A stretch of DNA of 64,000 bases from Pneumocystis sp. 'macacae' (lineage: Eukaryota > Ascomycota > Pneumocystomycetes > Pneumocystales > Pneumocystaceae), in contig CM030735.1 in NCBI GenBank assembly GCA_018127085.1, positions 1 to 64,000 on the forward strand. The letters run 5' to 3'. The notes beneath the pieces are model-generated. The model had not been told where the DNA came from and did no database searches. It saw nothing but the letters and a program-made list of their open reading frames with translations. Position 1 is the first letter of the stretch, and each line of letters opens with the position of its first letter. Of this stretch, positions 34,761-45,532 are shown in pieces. Made by a program: the position numbers and the translations under genes.

Positions 34761-37700
34761 TTAAAATATTATTTTTCCAAATTCTTTTGAATCTTTAATA
34801 GCTTGTATTTTAAGCCATAATATGTTTTTTTTTCGAATATTAGATAATGTTTTTTTTTCTACATATTTCCATGATAAAATAGTTGATGATGGAGTTTTTC
34901 TTTCTAGAAAATGTTTTTGAGAAATAGATAATTTTTTTAAAAGTTGATAAATATTTAATGATTCACCATGTGGGATTTTTTCTGGATTTGAAGGTGTTAT
35001 ACAATCCATATTTGTTTCTTTTCTTAGTACATGATCTATATCTATACTAGAAAAAAACGCACATGACTTGTTCATTAATAAGAGCATTTTTTGCAAACAA
35101 TAAAATACCTGTGGAACATCATTGATTCCTAGTTTTTGGCTAAACATAGCTCTTGTCCAAAGATTACTAATTTGTAAAGCAAGTGCTAAAATATATTTAT
35201 CTTCTTCATATACTAAATAGCGAATTTCATCGTGTACTGTCAGAACCAGTCTTGCGTTAATTTTGTATGTTTCTATTAAATATTCCATTGAAATAATTAA
35301 TAAATGAAGATAATCGACACCAGAAGATTGAATTGCCCAATTTATTCTTGATGTTATAAACCCTCCTGGACTAATATTTTTAAGTAATAGTGCTTCTGTT
35401 ATAGAACAACCTAATACTGGTGTTTGAGGAATATCTTGACTTGCAATTTCTTCTAACATATTAAAAACATAACTTTCTGTACCACCATGCCAAAATTGTT
35501 TTTGGGAAAAATATTTCAATAATTTTTTTTTTTCTTCACTTTTTTTAGAAATATGAGTAATCCATGATTTTTTTCCTTTAGTAGAACTATAGAGCTTTGT
35601 TGCTATTTCTTTAGCTTGCTTTTCGTTTAATTTTGGATTAAATCTCTGTAATAATTGAACTGCAAAATGAATACCTGCACCATATATTCGACTATAATTA
35701 AATATCTTAAAAAATTAATATTAAATAATGTTATTAATAAAAAATACTTTAGCATTGCTTCGTGATATTCCTAGTATTTTTGCTGTAACCGAATGCATAT
35801 CTGTTTCCGCTGACCTTGTTCCTTCTAGGGTCATCCATCCAATTGCTGTAGCCCCATGCATTTTGAATTGAGAATCCCCAAAAAGACTAGCAATCCATAA
35901 TTCTTCTGAACTAATATAATAAATATAAGGATAAAAAATGGTAAAGCTTACTCGACATCTGCTCCAACAAACTTGTATCCAGAAGGAGCTTTTATCATTG
36001 CTTTTAATTCAGAACCTATTCTATTCCTTTTTATATTACTAGCTGTTAACCAAGTGTTTTCTACAGCGCGTCTAGTGATAGTCCCCATAGGAATTATATG
36101 AGGAAGGATTATTCCTAGAGCATTTTGAGTATTTTTAAGTCCAATATCCATTTCATGGTCCCATATTACTAATTGAGACATAATTCTTTCTCTAGAACTA
36201 ATCCAATAAGAACATGCTGCATTCATATCTAAAGCTTCTCTTGCATATGAAATTTCTGAGCTTAATAGACCATCTTCAAAAGCTTTTATGTAACTTTTAG
36301 ATAAAGGTGAACCACAACGAGAAGTTGGACCATTTTTATTTGGAATTTTAAAGTATGAAGTATTGGTATTATCTCTTATTATATTGGTTGATTCTTCTTC
36401 CATATTACATAAAATATAATTTTCTGATAGAAAATTTTTTACAGCTTCTTTATCTGTAACTTGAAAAGTCCATCCATGTTTATTAGACCAGACTAATGGA
36501 TATCCTTCCCAATTTAATCGTAACAGTAATGGTGCAATTCTGGATCTAACTGTAATATTCATTTCACTTTTGTTTGATGGGAATAAATTTCTATACCAGT
36601 TTGGAAATCCTGGTTTTTTTTGTTTTTTTGCTGGTCTTTTTTCCCCTGTTTTTTTATCCGTCACCATCCGGATAGGTTTAATGTTCCAGTCTAATTGTCT
36701 TAACCATGGATCGTTTTTTATTGTATTTTCATTATTTTTTTGATTCAGTGCATTTTCTGCTAATTTTATAAGTCTTTCATGGACAGATTTTGAAAGACTT
36801 TGAAATATTTTTTCAGATCTAGCTGTATATGATTCCCAGGATTTATCAACTGGAAGAAATGATGATGATATTTTTAGAAGTGCTCCAAAACTTGCAGGGT
36901 GTGGACAAACTTCTAAAAAAGATGGAAAAACGCTTTTGTAAATTCTATGAGTAATATCTACATCATTAGCACAATAGTTCATCAGTATATTGAGTTGATT
37001 TTGAACGCTCTTTTTGTCAAGTTTTTCAAATAAATTTCTCATATACTTATTTGGCTTAATACGACAATGAAGTTTAGCTACTTCTTGCAGGCTATTTGAT
37101 GAACTTTTAGACATCCATAGTTCCTCTGTATCATTTCCTTCTAGTTCTTCTAATAATTTAAGAAGTGTAGGCGTTGAAGATTCTTCTTTAAATTTTTCTT
37201 TGAGTTCTTTGTATTTTTTATGTTTTATCCAAGTAGATTTTTGTTTAGAACACATTCCATTTACAGCAATGTGTAATGACATAGTATCTATAAAAGCGTT
37301 TTCTTTTTTTATTATACTATATTCTTCTTTTGTTCGAATCCTATCATATCCAATATTATGTCCAACAATTATTCGTTTTCCAATATCGCCTATGGATATA
37401 AGTTGTCTAGGAGATTTTGATTCCTCAGTAACCCATGGTGACAACCATCCATACCAAGCATTTTCTGTAGCTGCACATGCAATAACTGCAAAAGGATGGT
37501 CTTTATATAATACTTCTACATCAAATACCATAGATTTTTCATTGGGATAATCTATGGATTTTGTAGTTCCATCTGAATTATATTGTGTCCAGCCTGATTT
37601 AATGATCCAAGAATTAGGTTTAGTTGGCAAAGTTATTGAAGCAAATTGCTTTGAGTAGCTAAGATAAGGCTCTGAAACCTCCATTGCTATTCTATAAAAA

Positions 37701-38113
37701 TGTTCGTCTAAATTCTTTCCTTGTAAAGGTGGAAGATCAAGCTCAACGTCTTCAGTAGGTTCTGTATTTTTTCCTAGTAAATTATGTTCAGTTAAATGTT
37801 TTCGAGAAAGTTCAATCAGTTCACTATCAGGTGGCTGCAATCCATCAGGAAAAAGTTGTGAATGTAAATTTGAGCTAATGTGTTGTATTCCAAGTTCATT
37901 AAATCTTTTTTTTATTATTTTGTTTTCATTTGAGTATTTTCTTGTTTGATAAGTTATTTTAAAATTTCTAGTTTGAATATCTTTCAGGCAGATAGAGAAA
38001 ATTGTTTTTTTTATTATATTTAATTTAGGTTTTTGTTTTAACAGATGATAATATTCTTTATATTTTGAATATTTTTTATATTTAATTATTAGAAATGTGT
38101 TATATAGTTTCAT
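34761..38113 (-). CDS. MIP1: Mitochondrial DNA polymerase gamma catalytic subunit
   Basis: A family A DNA polymerase that replicates mitochondrial DNA. Exons 38113-35952, 35910-35748 and 35705-34761 join to 1089 residues. The N-terminus is basic and free of early acidic residues, fitting a mitochondrial targeting peptide. The proofreading domain shows Exo I (VFDVEVLYKD), Exo II (VGHNIGYDRIR) and Exo III (YCANDVDITHRIY). The polymerase domain shows motif A (VGADVDSEELWIASL, completed across intron 1), motif B (SRSNAK joined to IFNYSRIYGAG across intron 2) and motif C (LTVHDEI). All catalytic acidic residues expected for exonuclease and polymerase appear present. It is convergent with TEL1; the 3' ends are about 170 bp apart. 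Introns are 41 and 42 nt. Confidence 0.95.
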
Positions 38114-39059
38114 TATGTGATTGAACCTGTCATAATTTCAGAATTTGTAAATCTTCATTGAAAACGTTATTAAAAGCTTTATTTGTATATTTATTAATTA
38201 TTTATTTATTGTTTTGAATGTATTTTTTATGAATTTCTAATTTTATAAATTGTATTTAATAGATTTTAAAATATTGAATTTTAAGATCATATATATATAT
38301 GATATTTTAGTAGTATTTTTTTAATAATCATGTAAATATTTTAAAAATTATAGAAATTTTAGATTTATTTAAATGGTTAATAGTAGTGAAAACTATTTTA
38401 AAAATATTAAATTTTGAAATGTTTTTATAATTTTTAATCTATTTTTAATTTTAATATAATTTTAATAAATATGGTAAATATTATGTTTAAAATTTAATCA
38501 TTTTATTTATATTTTTATTACGAAAATAATTTTTTTTGAAAAAAATGTTTGAGTTTTTTTTAATAATTTTAGTATTTTGTTTTATATAATATTATTTTTT
38601 AATGAAATATATATTTTGGAATTTTAAAATTTTTGTTTAAAAAATCTCAGAAAATGTTTCTAAAGAAATTTGACAAAGTTAAATTGAAATATATATTTTA
38701 ACATTTTATTAAGTATTTGTTAAAATTTATTATGATAAATATATGTGTCAATAGAAACTTGTATTAATATATTAAATTATAAAAATACGAATATTTATTT
38801 ATGTTTAATGTGTTTTAAAGTCTTAATATTTATAAAATATCATATAATCAGGATTAGAAATAATGTATTAACTACGCTATAAATAATTTTGTAATGTTAT
38901 ATGAAAAATCTGATAATATTATAAATATTTTATTTAAATTAGTTTTGAATAATTGAATGTACTTAAAGCCTTAAATAATAATAATTGCAAACAATAGTTA
39001 GGAATTATAAATATAGAGAACATATATTATTTAAAAATTCAAAATAATAGTATTAATAG
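38114..39059. other. AT-rich intergenic region
   Basis: About 950 bp between the start of MIP1 and the stop of MAS2. The DNA is dominated by A/T runs, including a TATATATATATATGATA-like stretch near 38290. I see no gene, RNA gene or repeat. It must contain the MIP1 promoter and the MAS2 terminator. Confidence 0.6.
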
Positions 39060-40812
39060 TTATTTTCCTAAACCATAACGTTTTATAATATCAGTTGCAT
39101 TTCCAATTTTTTCGAATTTTCCTTGGATTACGATTGTGGGTTGACCTGTTCCTTGACCTTTATTTTTTACTAAACCTGTAAAAATCTTTTCCGCAACTTT
39201 TTGCAAATCATTGACTGTTAATGAGGATATTTTGTCACACATTTCTTGGGCAGTTATTTTTTTTTGATTTATAGTTTGTTCTTGTCTTCCTAAATCTTCT
39301 AAAACAATCATTTTGCTTTCTAAATTCATCATAAGTGAACTTCTCAATTGATTTTTAGCTCTTTCAGTTTCAACTTTATTTATACCCTTTCGTCCTTTGT
39401 GCATAATAAATACTAATTCCTGGCAAATGATATTAATTAATGCCTGAGCAGCATCATGTTTACAGCCTTTATACATTAAAATAATAATACAAAAAAACAT
39501 GATCTTACTTGCTGATATCCCAAAAATTCCTGAATCTGTATAACTATGATTAAATGAAACACAACTTTCTATCCACTCATATTGATTTAATACATTTAGG
39601 AAAAGTCTTGAATACATTCCTTTACCTGGTCCACCTGCACTAAAAGACCCTCCTCCTCCTAAAAGAATTTGAAGAGTAGCTAGTGCATAAATGTCTGGAT
39701 CTGAAAGAGGTATACCTTCAAAAGCAATATAAATATGAGTAAATTCTTGATCCTGTTTTGATAAAGGTATATTCATTACCCCTCCTGTATAATGAGCGGG
39801 TAAAAATATTTTTTCTTTAGAGATATTATAAGGTAATGAAATAGAAGATGTATTTTTCAAGAGAAATTTTTCCTGAAATTCTAAGTCTAATTCTTTATTT
39901 TGTGAAATAAAAGAATTATAAGATGTTTCTTTATTTTTGAAATTACCGAAATATTTTTCTGCTAAATCTCTAGCTTTGTCGTGTTCAAGACCTACAAATG
40001 CTATAACCATACGTTCTGGACGATAAAACAGGCTTCGATAATCGGAAATAGTGGAAAGAGAAATAAAAGGCAGTCTTTCTTCTGGACATAATAAGGGGTT
40101 TCCTAAAGTATTATTTCTGAAAGCAGTAATATGAACCATTTCCGGGAGTATTAACTCTGGTTTTGATGTTATTTCAGTTATTTCATATTGCACAGTAAGT
40201 TTTTGTTGTTCCAAATCTTCTTTTGTAATAATTGGATCAAGAATAGTTTCTGATAATAATTCGATCATGTTTTCAACATCATTATTAAAAACAGCTGTTT
40301 GATACATTAATGACTCTCTAGAACAAGAACACATGAAATTTCCTCCTAAAGATTCAAGGCTATTTATCATATTTTCTGCGCTTCTATTTTTAGTTGCCTT
40401 GTATATTAAGACTTATATTTAAAGAAATAGCTCCTAACCTTAAACGAAAGTTTGTCTATAATATGACTTGCCCCTCTAATATTATCATCTTCATATCTTG
40501 AACCTGCATCAATATATATCCCAAGAGTAGAAAAATGTCCAGGAATAGCTTTAGAAACAACACGAACTCCATTAGATAGGACAAATGATTTGCTCAATTC
40601 AGAATGTTCCTAATACAATATTAGTTTAATCTTATTTTTGAAAAATATTTTTTTGCATTTTCTAATTTATTAGAATTTTTTGTAACTTCAAAATAGGCTT
40701 TTTTAGAACTACTAAATAATTTTTTCTGAAACAAATTTTGTATATGTTTTTTTATAAAATTATGTCCTGCATTTTTTGTATTATCTATAAAAATTAATTT
40801 ATTAAATCTCAT
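39060..40812 (-). CDS. MAS2: Mitochondrial processing peptidase alpha subunit
   Basis: The substrate-recognition subunit of the matrix peptidase that removes targeting presequences; it pairs with the catalytic beta subunit (MAS1). Exons are about 40812-40687, 40609-40439, 40397-39509 and 39466-39060, giving about 530 residues. The M16 fold begins with LSNGVRVVSKAIPGHFSTLG and a GASHIIDKLSFKATKNRSAE segment, where catalytic subunits would have HxxEH; its absence identifies the alpha subunit. The alpha-specific glycine-rich loop is clear (LGGGGSFSAGGPGKGMYSRL). The N-terminal exon is basic, as for a mitochondrial import signal. The third intron (39467-39508, 42 nt) has no stop and keeps frame, so naive translation would insert 14 extra residues. 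The first intron has a weak donor (GTTACA), so the exon 1/2 join is uncertain. Confidence 0.9.
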
Positions 40813-42112
40813 CTTTATATTTTTAGTTTTTTTCGAAATTTGGATGTGATTTTTTGGAACTAAATTGTTTGTATTTAAATAATGAATTTCAACTAATAAA
40901 AATTAATGAATTTTTTATTTTTGAGATTTGATTTTTTCCATTTCAATGTATTAATTATGATAATTTTGTTTCTATAAAATTTAAAAATTTGTAATTAGTA
41001 TATGGGTTTAAAATAATAGGAATTTTCTTTTTTTTGAAATTAACTTCTATTATAATTATAGTTTAAAAAATATAATGTTTTTTTTTTGTACATATTTTAT
41101 GTTAAAACTATGAAATTATAAATATAATATTTAAATTTTTTAAAAAAGTATTTTAAGTTTTTATATTTATTTTTTATAGTTTTTATAATTAAAAATTTTA
41201 GTTTTATGTAACTTAATGTTAAGATTATGTAATCTTTAAAAAAAATTCTAAGTTTTTTTTGTATTATATTTTTATTGTTTTGTAAAATATAATATCTATT
41301 TTTGTATAATTTATTGAAACATGAATATAAAAAATATATTTAATTATATAATAAAAATAATTTTATATTCATATAGATAAATTTATTTATTTTTTTAGAA
41401 TATTGATAATTTTACGTAAGTTTAAATTACTTTATATATTAATAACAATAAATTTTTACTGTTAAATACATAAAATTATTTTTGTTTTATCGAAAACAAG
41501 TACACGAATATAATGTTTTAATTGAATATATTTTAATATTTTTAACGTTTTAAATTAATATTTTTTAATAGTTATTTTTATTAATATAATTTTTTTTAAA
41601 TTTAATTTTTTAATTCTAAAATATTTTGACTAGAAAATAAAAAACTTTAAAATTGTGTTTAAAATTGAGTTATTATTTTGATAAATTCTAGTTTTTTACA
41701 TTACATGAATATGTAACTTTTAGTTTTTATTTAAATTAATTACAAAATTTATTTTAAAGAGTTTATTTCAAATATTATATTATTACAAATTTGTTATAAT
41801 TTTCTAAAAAAATGAAAAATATTTATTGGTAATTTTGGAAAAAATAGGATCAATATTTTAAGATTTTATGTTTTTTTAATAAAAATTTAGATTCTATATT
41901 AAGTATTCACGTAATGTAAAATGATATTTTTTATTATCAATAATGTATTATGAAATTTATAGAAAATATTTTACTAATTAACGTAATAATTTTTTGAAAA
42001 TATACTATTATAAGAATTGGATATAAAATTGTGATTTATATATTAAATGTTTTTAATAATTTAAATTAACCACAATATTTTTTCACTTTTCATATTGTTT
42101 TTACATGAACGA
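40813..42112. other. AT-rich intergenic region
   Basis: About 1.3 kb of very AT-rich DNA between the MAS2 start and the SHG1-like stop, both genes being on the minus strand. I see no open frame with protein-like composition, no RNA gene and no repeat beyond simple A/T runs. Confidence 0.6.
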
Positions 42113-42577
42113 CTATTCAATATCGTTATTTTTTTTTCTTTCTGAAGCTTTTTCAAGATCATCTTTAATTTCTTGCATAATGGTATTTATTCTTTCACGG
42201 AACTCCTTATTCATAAATACCGCATCATTCATTAATTCTCTTGCGTGGTTATAAATATTACTTCTATAAAAAAATGTTAAGTATATAAAATTCTAGGTAA
42301 CCTACTTATCAATTATATTGCTAACAACTATTGCAGCTTTTCCCCTATCCTGAGTAAATAATGTATAATTATTGTTTATTTCTTTATTAATTATTTCCTC
42401 AAGTTTGGATTTAAGTTGTAATCCAGTATCCTGTCTAATTTAGAATCATATATTTAATATAGTTAAAAATACAGAGTTCACATATATTGATATGATTTCT
42501 TTTCTTAAAGAATCAAATTTTCCGTTTAATTTAAATTTATGGACAAGTTCTGTGATGTTGATTTTTTTTTTTTCCAT
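42113..42577 (-). CDS. SHG1: Shg1-like subunit of the COMPASS histone H3K4 methyltransferase complex
   Basis: A small protein of the BOD1/Shg1 family, a peripheral subunit of the Set1/COMPASS histone H3 lysine 4 methyltransferase. Exons 42577-42473, 42430-42306 and 42263-42113 join in frame to 126 residues; both introns are 42 nt with GT..AG ends. The family pattern is visible: ITELVHKFKLNGKFDSLRKE, then SKLEEIINKEI, LFTQDRGKAAIVVSNIIDKS and IYNHARELMNDAVF, followed by a charged C-terminus (RERINTIMQEIKDDLEKASE). The gene lies between MAS2 and SDA1 on the same strand. Every exon is under 155 bp, so it is easy to overlook. The family assignment rests on remembered motifs; Shg1 proteins are poorly conserved, so I am confident of a gene and fairly confident of the family. 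Confidence 0.8.
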
Positions 42578-42897
42578 CAAATATTTTTAAAATTTTGGAT
42601 TTAGATGATTCTAAAACGATTATGGTAAATTCTTTAGGACAATTTTGATTTTATGTTGCTTTTCATAGTCTTTAGAATTAATTATTTTTATAATAAAAAT
42701 AAATAAATAAAATTTAAAAATTATTTTGAAAGTTCAAAAATTATCGAAAGTTTTTATAAAAAAGATTAAACTTTTTATAATATTTAATAATTTTGAATGC
42801 AAGAGGTTTTAATTTTTTAAAATTTATACATGGAAGTTCAAAATTAGGTTTTTTGAATATTAAACAATTAGGATTTATTTATCATAAGTTTATAAAA
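42578..42897. other. AT-rich intergenic region between SHG1 and SDA1
   Basis: About 320 bp with no gene seen. It contains the SDA1 3' end signals and the SHG1 promoter. Confidence 0.55.
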
Positions 42898-45319
42898 TTA
42901 ATATTTTTTCTTTTCTCTTATAATATGTTTCTTTAATATATGTTGTTTAAATACTAGTTTTTGTTTTTTCTTCTTTTGAATTGATTTCTTATGTATAAGC
43001 ATCATAAAGTTCTTTTTACGAGATTTTTTCTCATTTGTAGTAGAATGATTTGTTTTTGTTTGTTTTTTTTTAGATATATATTTTTTTTTGGTTTTTAATT
43101 CTTCTTGAGTATTTTCTATGTGTTTCCTTTTACTTTTCTTAGAATATTTTTTCATACTTTTGTCATTCGTATGTTCTAATGAAAATTTTCTTCTGTCATT
43201 ATTTAGAAAAAAATATTTGAAAATATATTAAAATACTTTAATGAGTTTTGATCACTTTCCATTAATCTGAATTGCTGTATTTTAAGTTCATTAGGTTTAA
43301 AAAAATCTGAAGGAGCAAGAATCTTTATATTAGTTAGTTATTAATAATATTTTAAGGAAAAAACCGTAGAAGTATGTAAATCAAGGATGCTATCCATTTT
43401 ATCGTTAATTGATATCTTTTGAGAATTACTTTTAAGTATTTCTTGATTGTTGTTTATATATTTTTTTAGTTTTATTTCTGTAGAATTGTACATGTTGTTT
43501 TCGCTTTTATGTATAATAATATTGTTATTGAAATCAAACCATTTTTTTGAATTTGTATCATTAGTTTCTGTGTTTTTTTGTTTTTCACAACTATCTTCTC
43601 TATCATTTTTATCATTATAATTATCAATATTGGATTTATTTTTTATCCATTCTTTAAAAAATTCTGTTCCTTTAATATCTTTTTGAACATCTAATTCTTC
43701 TCCGAACTTCAGAGACTGCTTTTTATTTATAGATACACTAGAAAGTTTCCCCCTATCTTTTTTTTTAAGAAAATCTGGAGCAATTTCACGATAAAGTCCT
43801 ATTAAACTTCTAGCTGCTATCATTACGTTTTTATATTTGCTTCTTTTGTATTCTGAAAGATTTTGAAGAAGCTCTTTTTTTATTGCTAAAGGCTGTTTAG
43901 AACAAATAGATCTTATGCCATTTAGTCTATATGTTAATATTTAATGTTTATATAAAATTGATATTTACCCAACGCTGATTACTTCTGAAGCAACTGCATC
44001 ATTAATAAATTCATTTGCTATCTTTTCAATTATAGGTTCAATATCATCTGGAGGAACAAGATCATGACAGGCATGAACAGCACATTCAATAAATTGTGTA
44101 ACGTCTTTTTGATTTGGACTTAGGTATTTTAATAAAAACGTATATATTCCTAAAATGTTAAGTTTGTGTATGCCAATTAATTTAGATAGGAGCTGTAATA
44201 ATAGCAATTTATGTTTTAGAATAAGATTTGTGTTTTTTTTTGAAAAATATCTTGAAAATAACTTTTCAGCAAATCCTTGAGGATCTTGTAGTAGTTGAAT
44301 AGCACTAAAATTATGAAATTCTGTTTCTTTTTTTTGATTCTTCTTCTATACTTTTATAAATAAGTATAACTCATGTTTTTATAATAACCTTTTTAATATT
44401 AATTGCTTTTAAAATTTCTCTTTCTCTTTTTTTACTTTTTTTATTGATAGATAATTTATGGTTAAGAGCACTTATATCTTTTTGATGATTGTTTTCAATA
44501 TCATCATCACTATTATCAAAAGAAAATGAATCAATGCTAAGGAAAAAATGAACTCCACCTATAATTACTTCAATATTTGAATGTAATACTGCTTCTTTCA
44601 TTATTTCTACAGTAAAGGTATCATTCCATAATCTTAATTTCCACAATTTTTGACAAAGTCTAACTGCCCATATTCCAAGAGAAGAATCTTCTTCTTTGCT
44701 TTTTTGTATCATTTCAAATAAAATAGCTTTTCCCATCTTATTTATCTTGTTATCATATGATTTAAGATTTGCTTTTTTTATTTCAGATAAAATTGCTTTA
44801 AATATTCGCATATGAAATGATTTAGTACTGGATGATAATAAAACAGGGAAAATAACTTTAAGTAAATAATTGGATGAAATTACATTTTTATTCCTTAAAA
44901 GAACTAGAGCTTGGACGATTTTTTCTTTGGTTTCATTGTGCAAATTATTTTGAAAATTCAATAATAATGTAGCTATATCGTCTGGAAATCTTCTAGTTTC
45001 TTTAGGATAGCATGTGCACATCTATTGTAAAAAATTAGAAAGGAAATAGTCTTCAAAAGATGTTAACTTGAGATATAAATATAAGAATATTTAAAAAATT
45101 TTCATTTTTTTCTTGGACATTTTCTGTTAAAATATCTCTCATTGCTTCATAATGTCTCCATTGTATAAAAAAATCTTCTTTATATGATTCTGGGTCTCGT
45201 TTTATTAAATTTTGCAATTTTGGAATATTTATTGGTAGAAAATCAGCTATAAGAAGTTAAAGATTATTCTTTGCCATTATTATTAATAACTATCTACCTT
45301 TGTTCTTTTTTTCAGTCAT
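42898..45319 (-). CDS. SDA1: Sda1, 60S ribosomal subunit biogenesis and export factor
   Basis: A nucleolar/nuclear factor of pre-60S particles, also linked to cell-cycle passage through G1 and actin organisation in yeast. The start is ATG at 45319 (MTEKKNK). After an intron comes [20 protein letters not shown] and [10 protein letters not shown], then [17 protein letters not shown] and [19 protein letters not shown], all strongly typical of Sda1. Later exons hold [50 protein letters not shown], and [15 protein letters not shown]. The last exon is highly basic, with [20 protein letters not shown], matching the family C-terminus. An acidic, Asn-rich linker lies before it. There are several introns of about 40 nt; the short open frame at 42898-43155 is the terminal exon, not a separate gene. 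It is divergent from POL12 across 213 bp. Confidence 0.92.
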
Positions 45320-45532
45320 TTTAAAGGTATTTTTAAAAAAAAATTAAATTGCTTTTAATTTTTCTTTAATTGAATAATAATATTAATTTCTTTTAAAGAT
45401 TGTAAAGATTGTATATAGATAAATTTAGATAAATTTTTAGTATGAATCAATATATCTTTTAAAATATTTTAAACATCAATTGTTTTATATAAAAATTTCT
45501 GTTTCGATCTAATCTTGTTTTTCTTGGTAAAA
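45320..45532. promoter_or_regulatory. Shared divergent promoter region, SDA1 / POL12
   Basis: These 213 bp of AT-rich DNA lie between two divergent start codons and must serve both. A repeated AGATTGTAAAGATTGTA and TAGATAAATTTAGATAAATTT pair of short direct repeats lies near 45399-45437. No known factor site is recognised. Confidence 0.45.

Noticed and set aside
37331..37345. GTTCGAATCC resembling a tRNA T-loop
   Set aside because: It lies inside the MIP1 coding region and no cloverleaf arms surround it. I found no tRNA gene in the window.
42898..43155. Separate small lysine-rich protein gene
   Set aside because: It contains the conserved Sda1 C-terminal [11 protein letters not shown] segment and is the last exon of SDA1.
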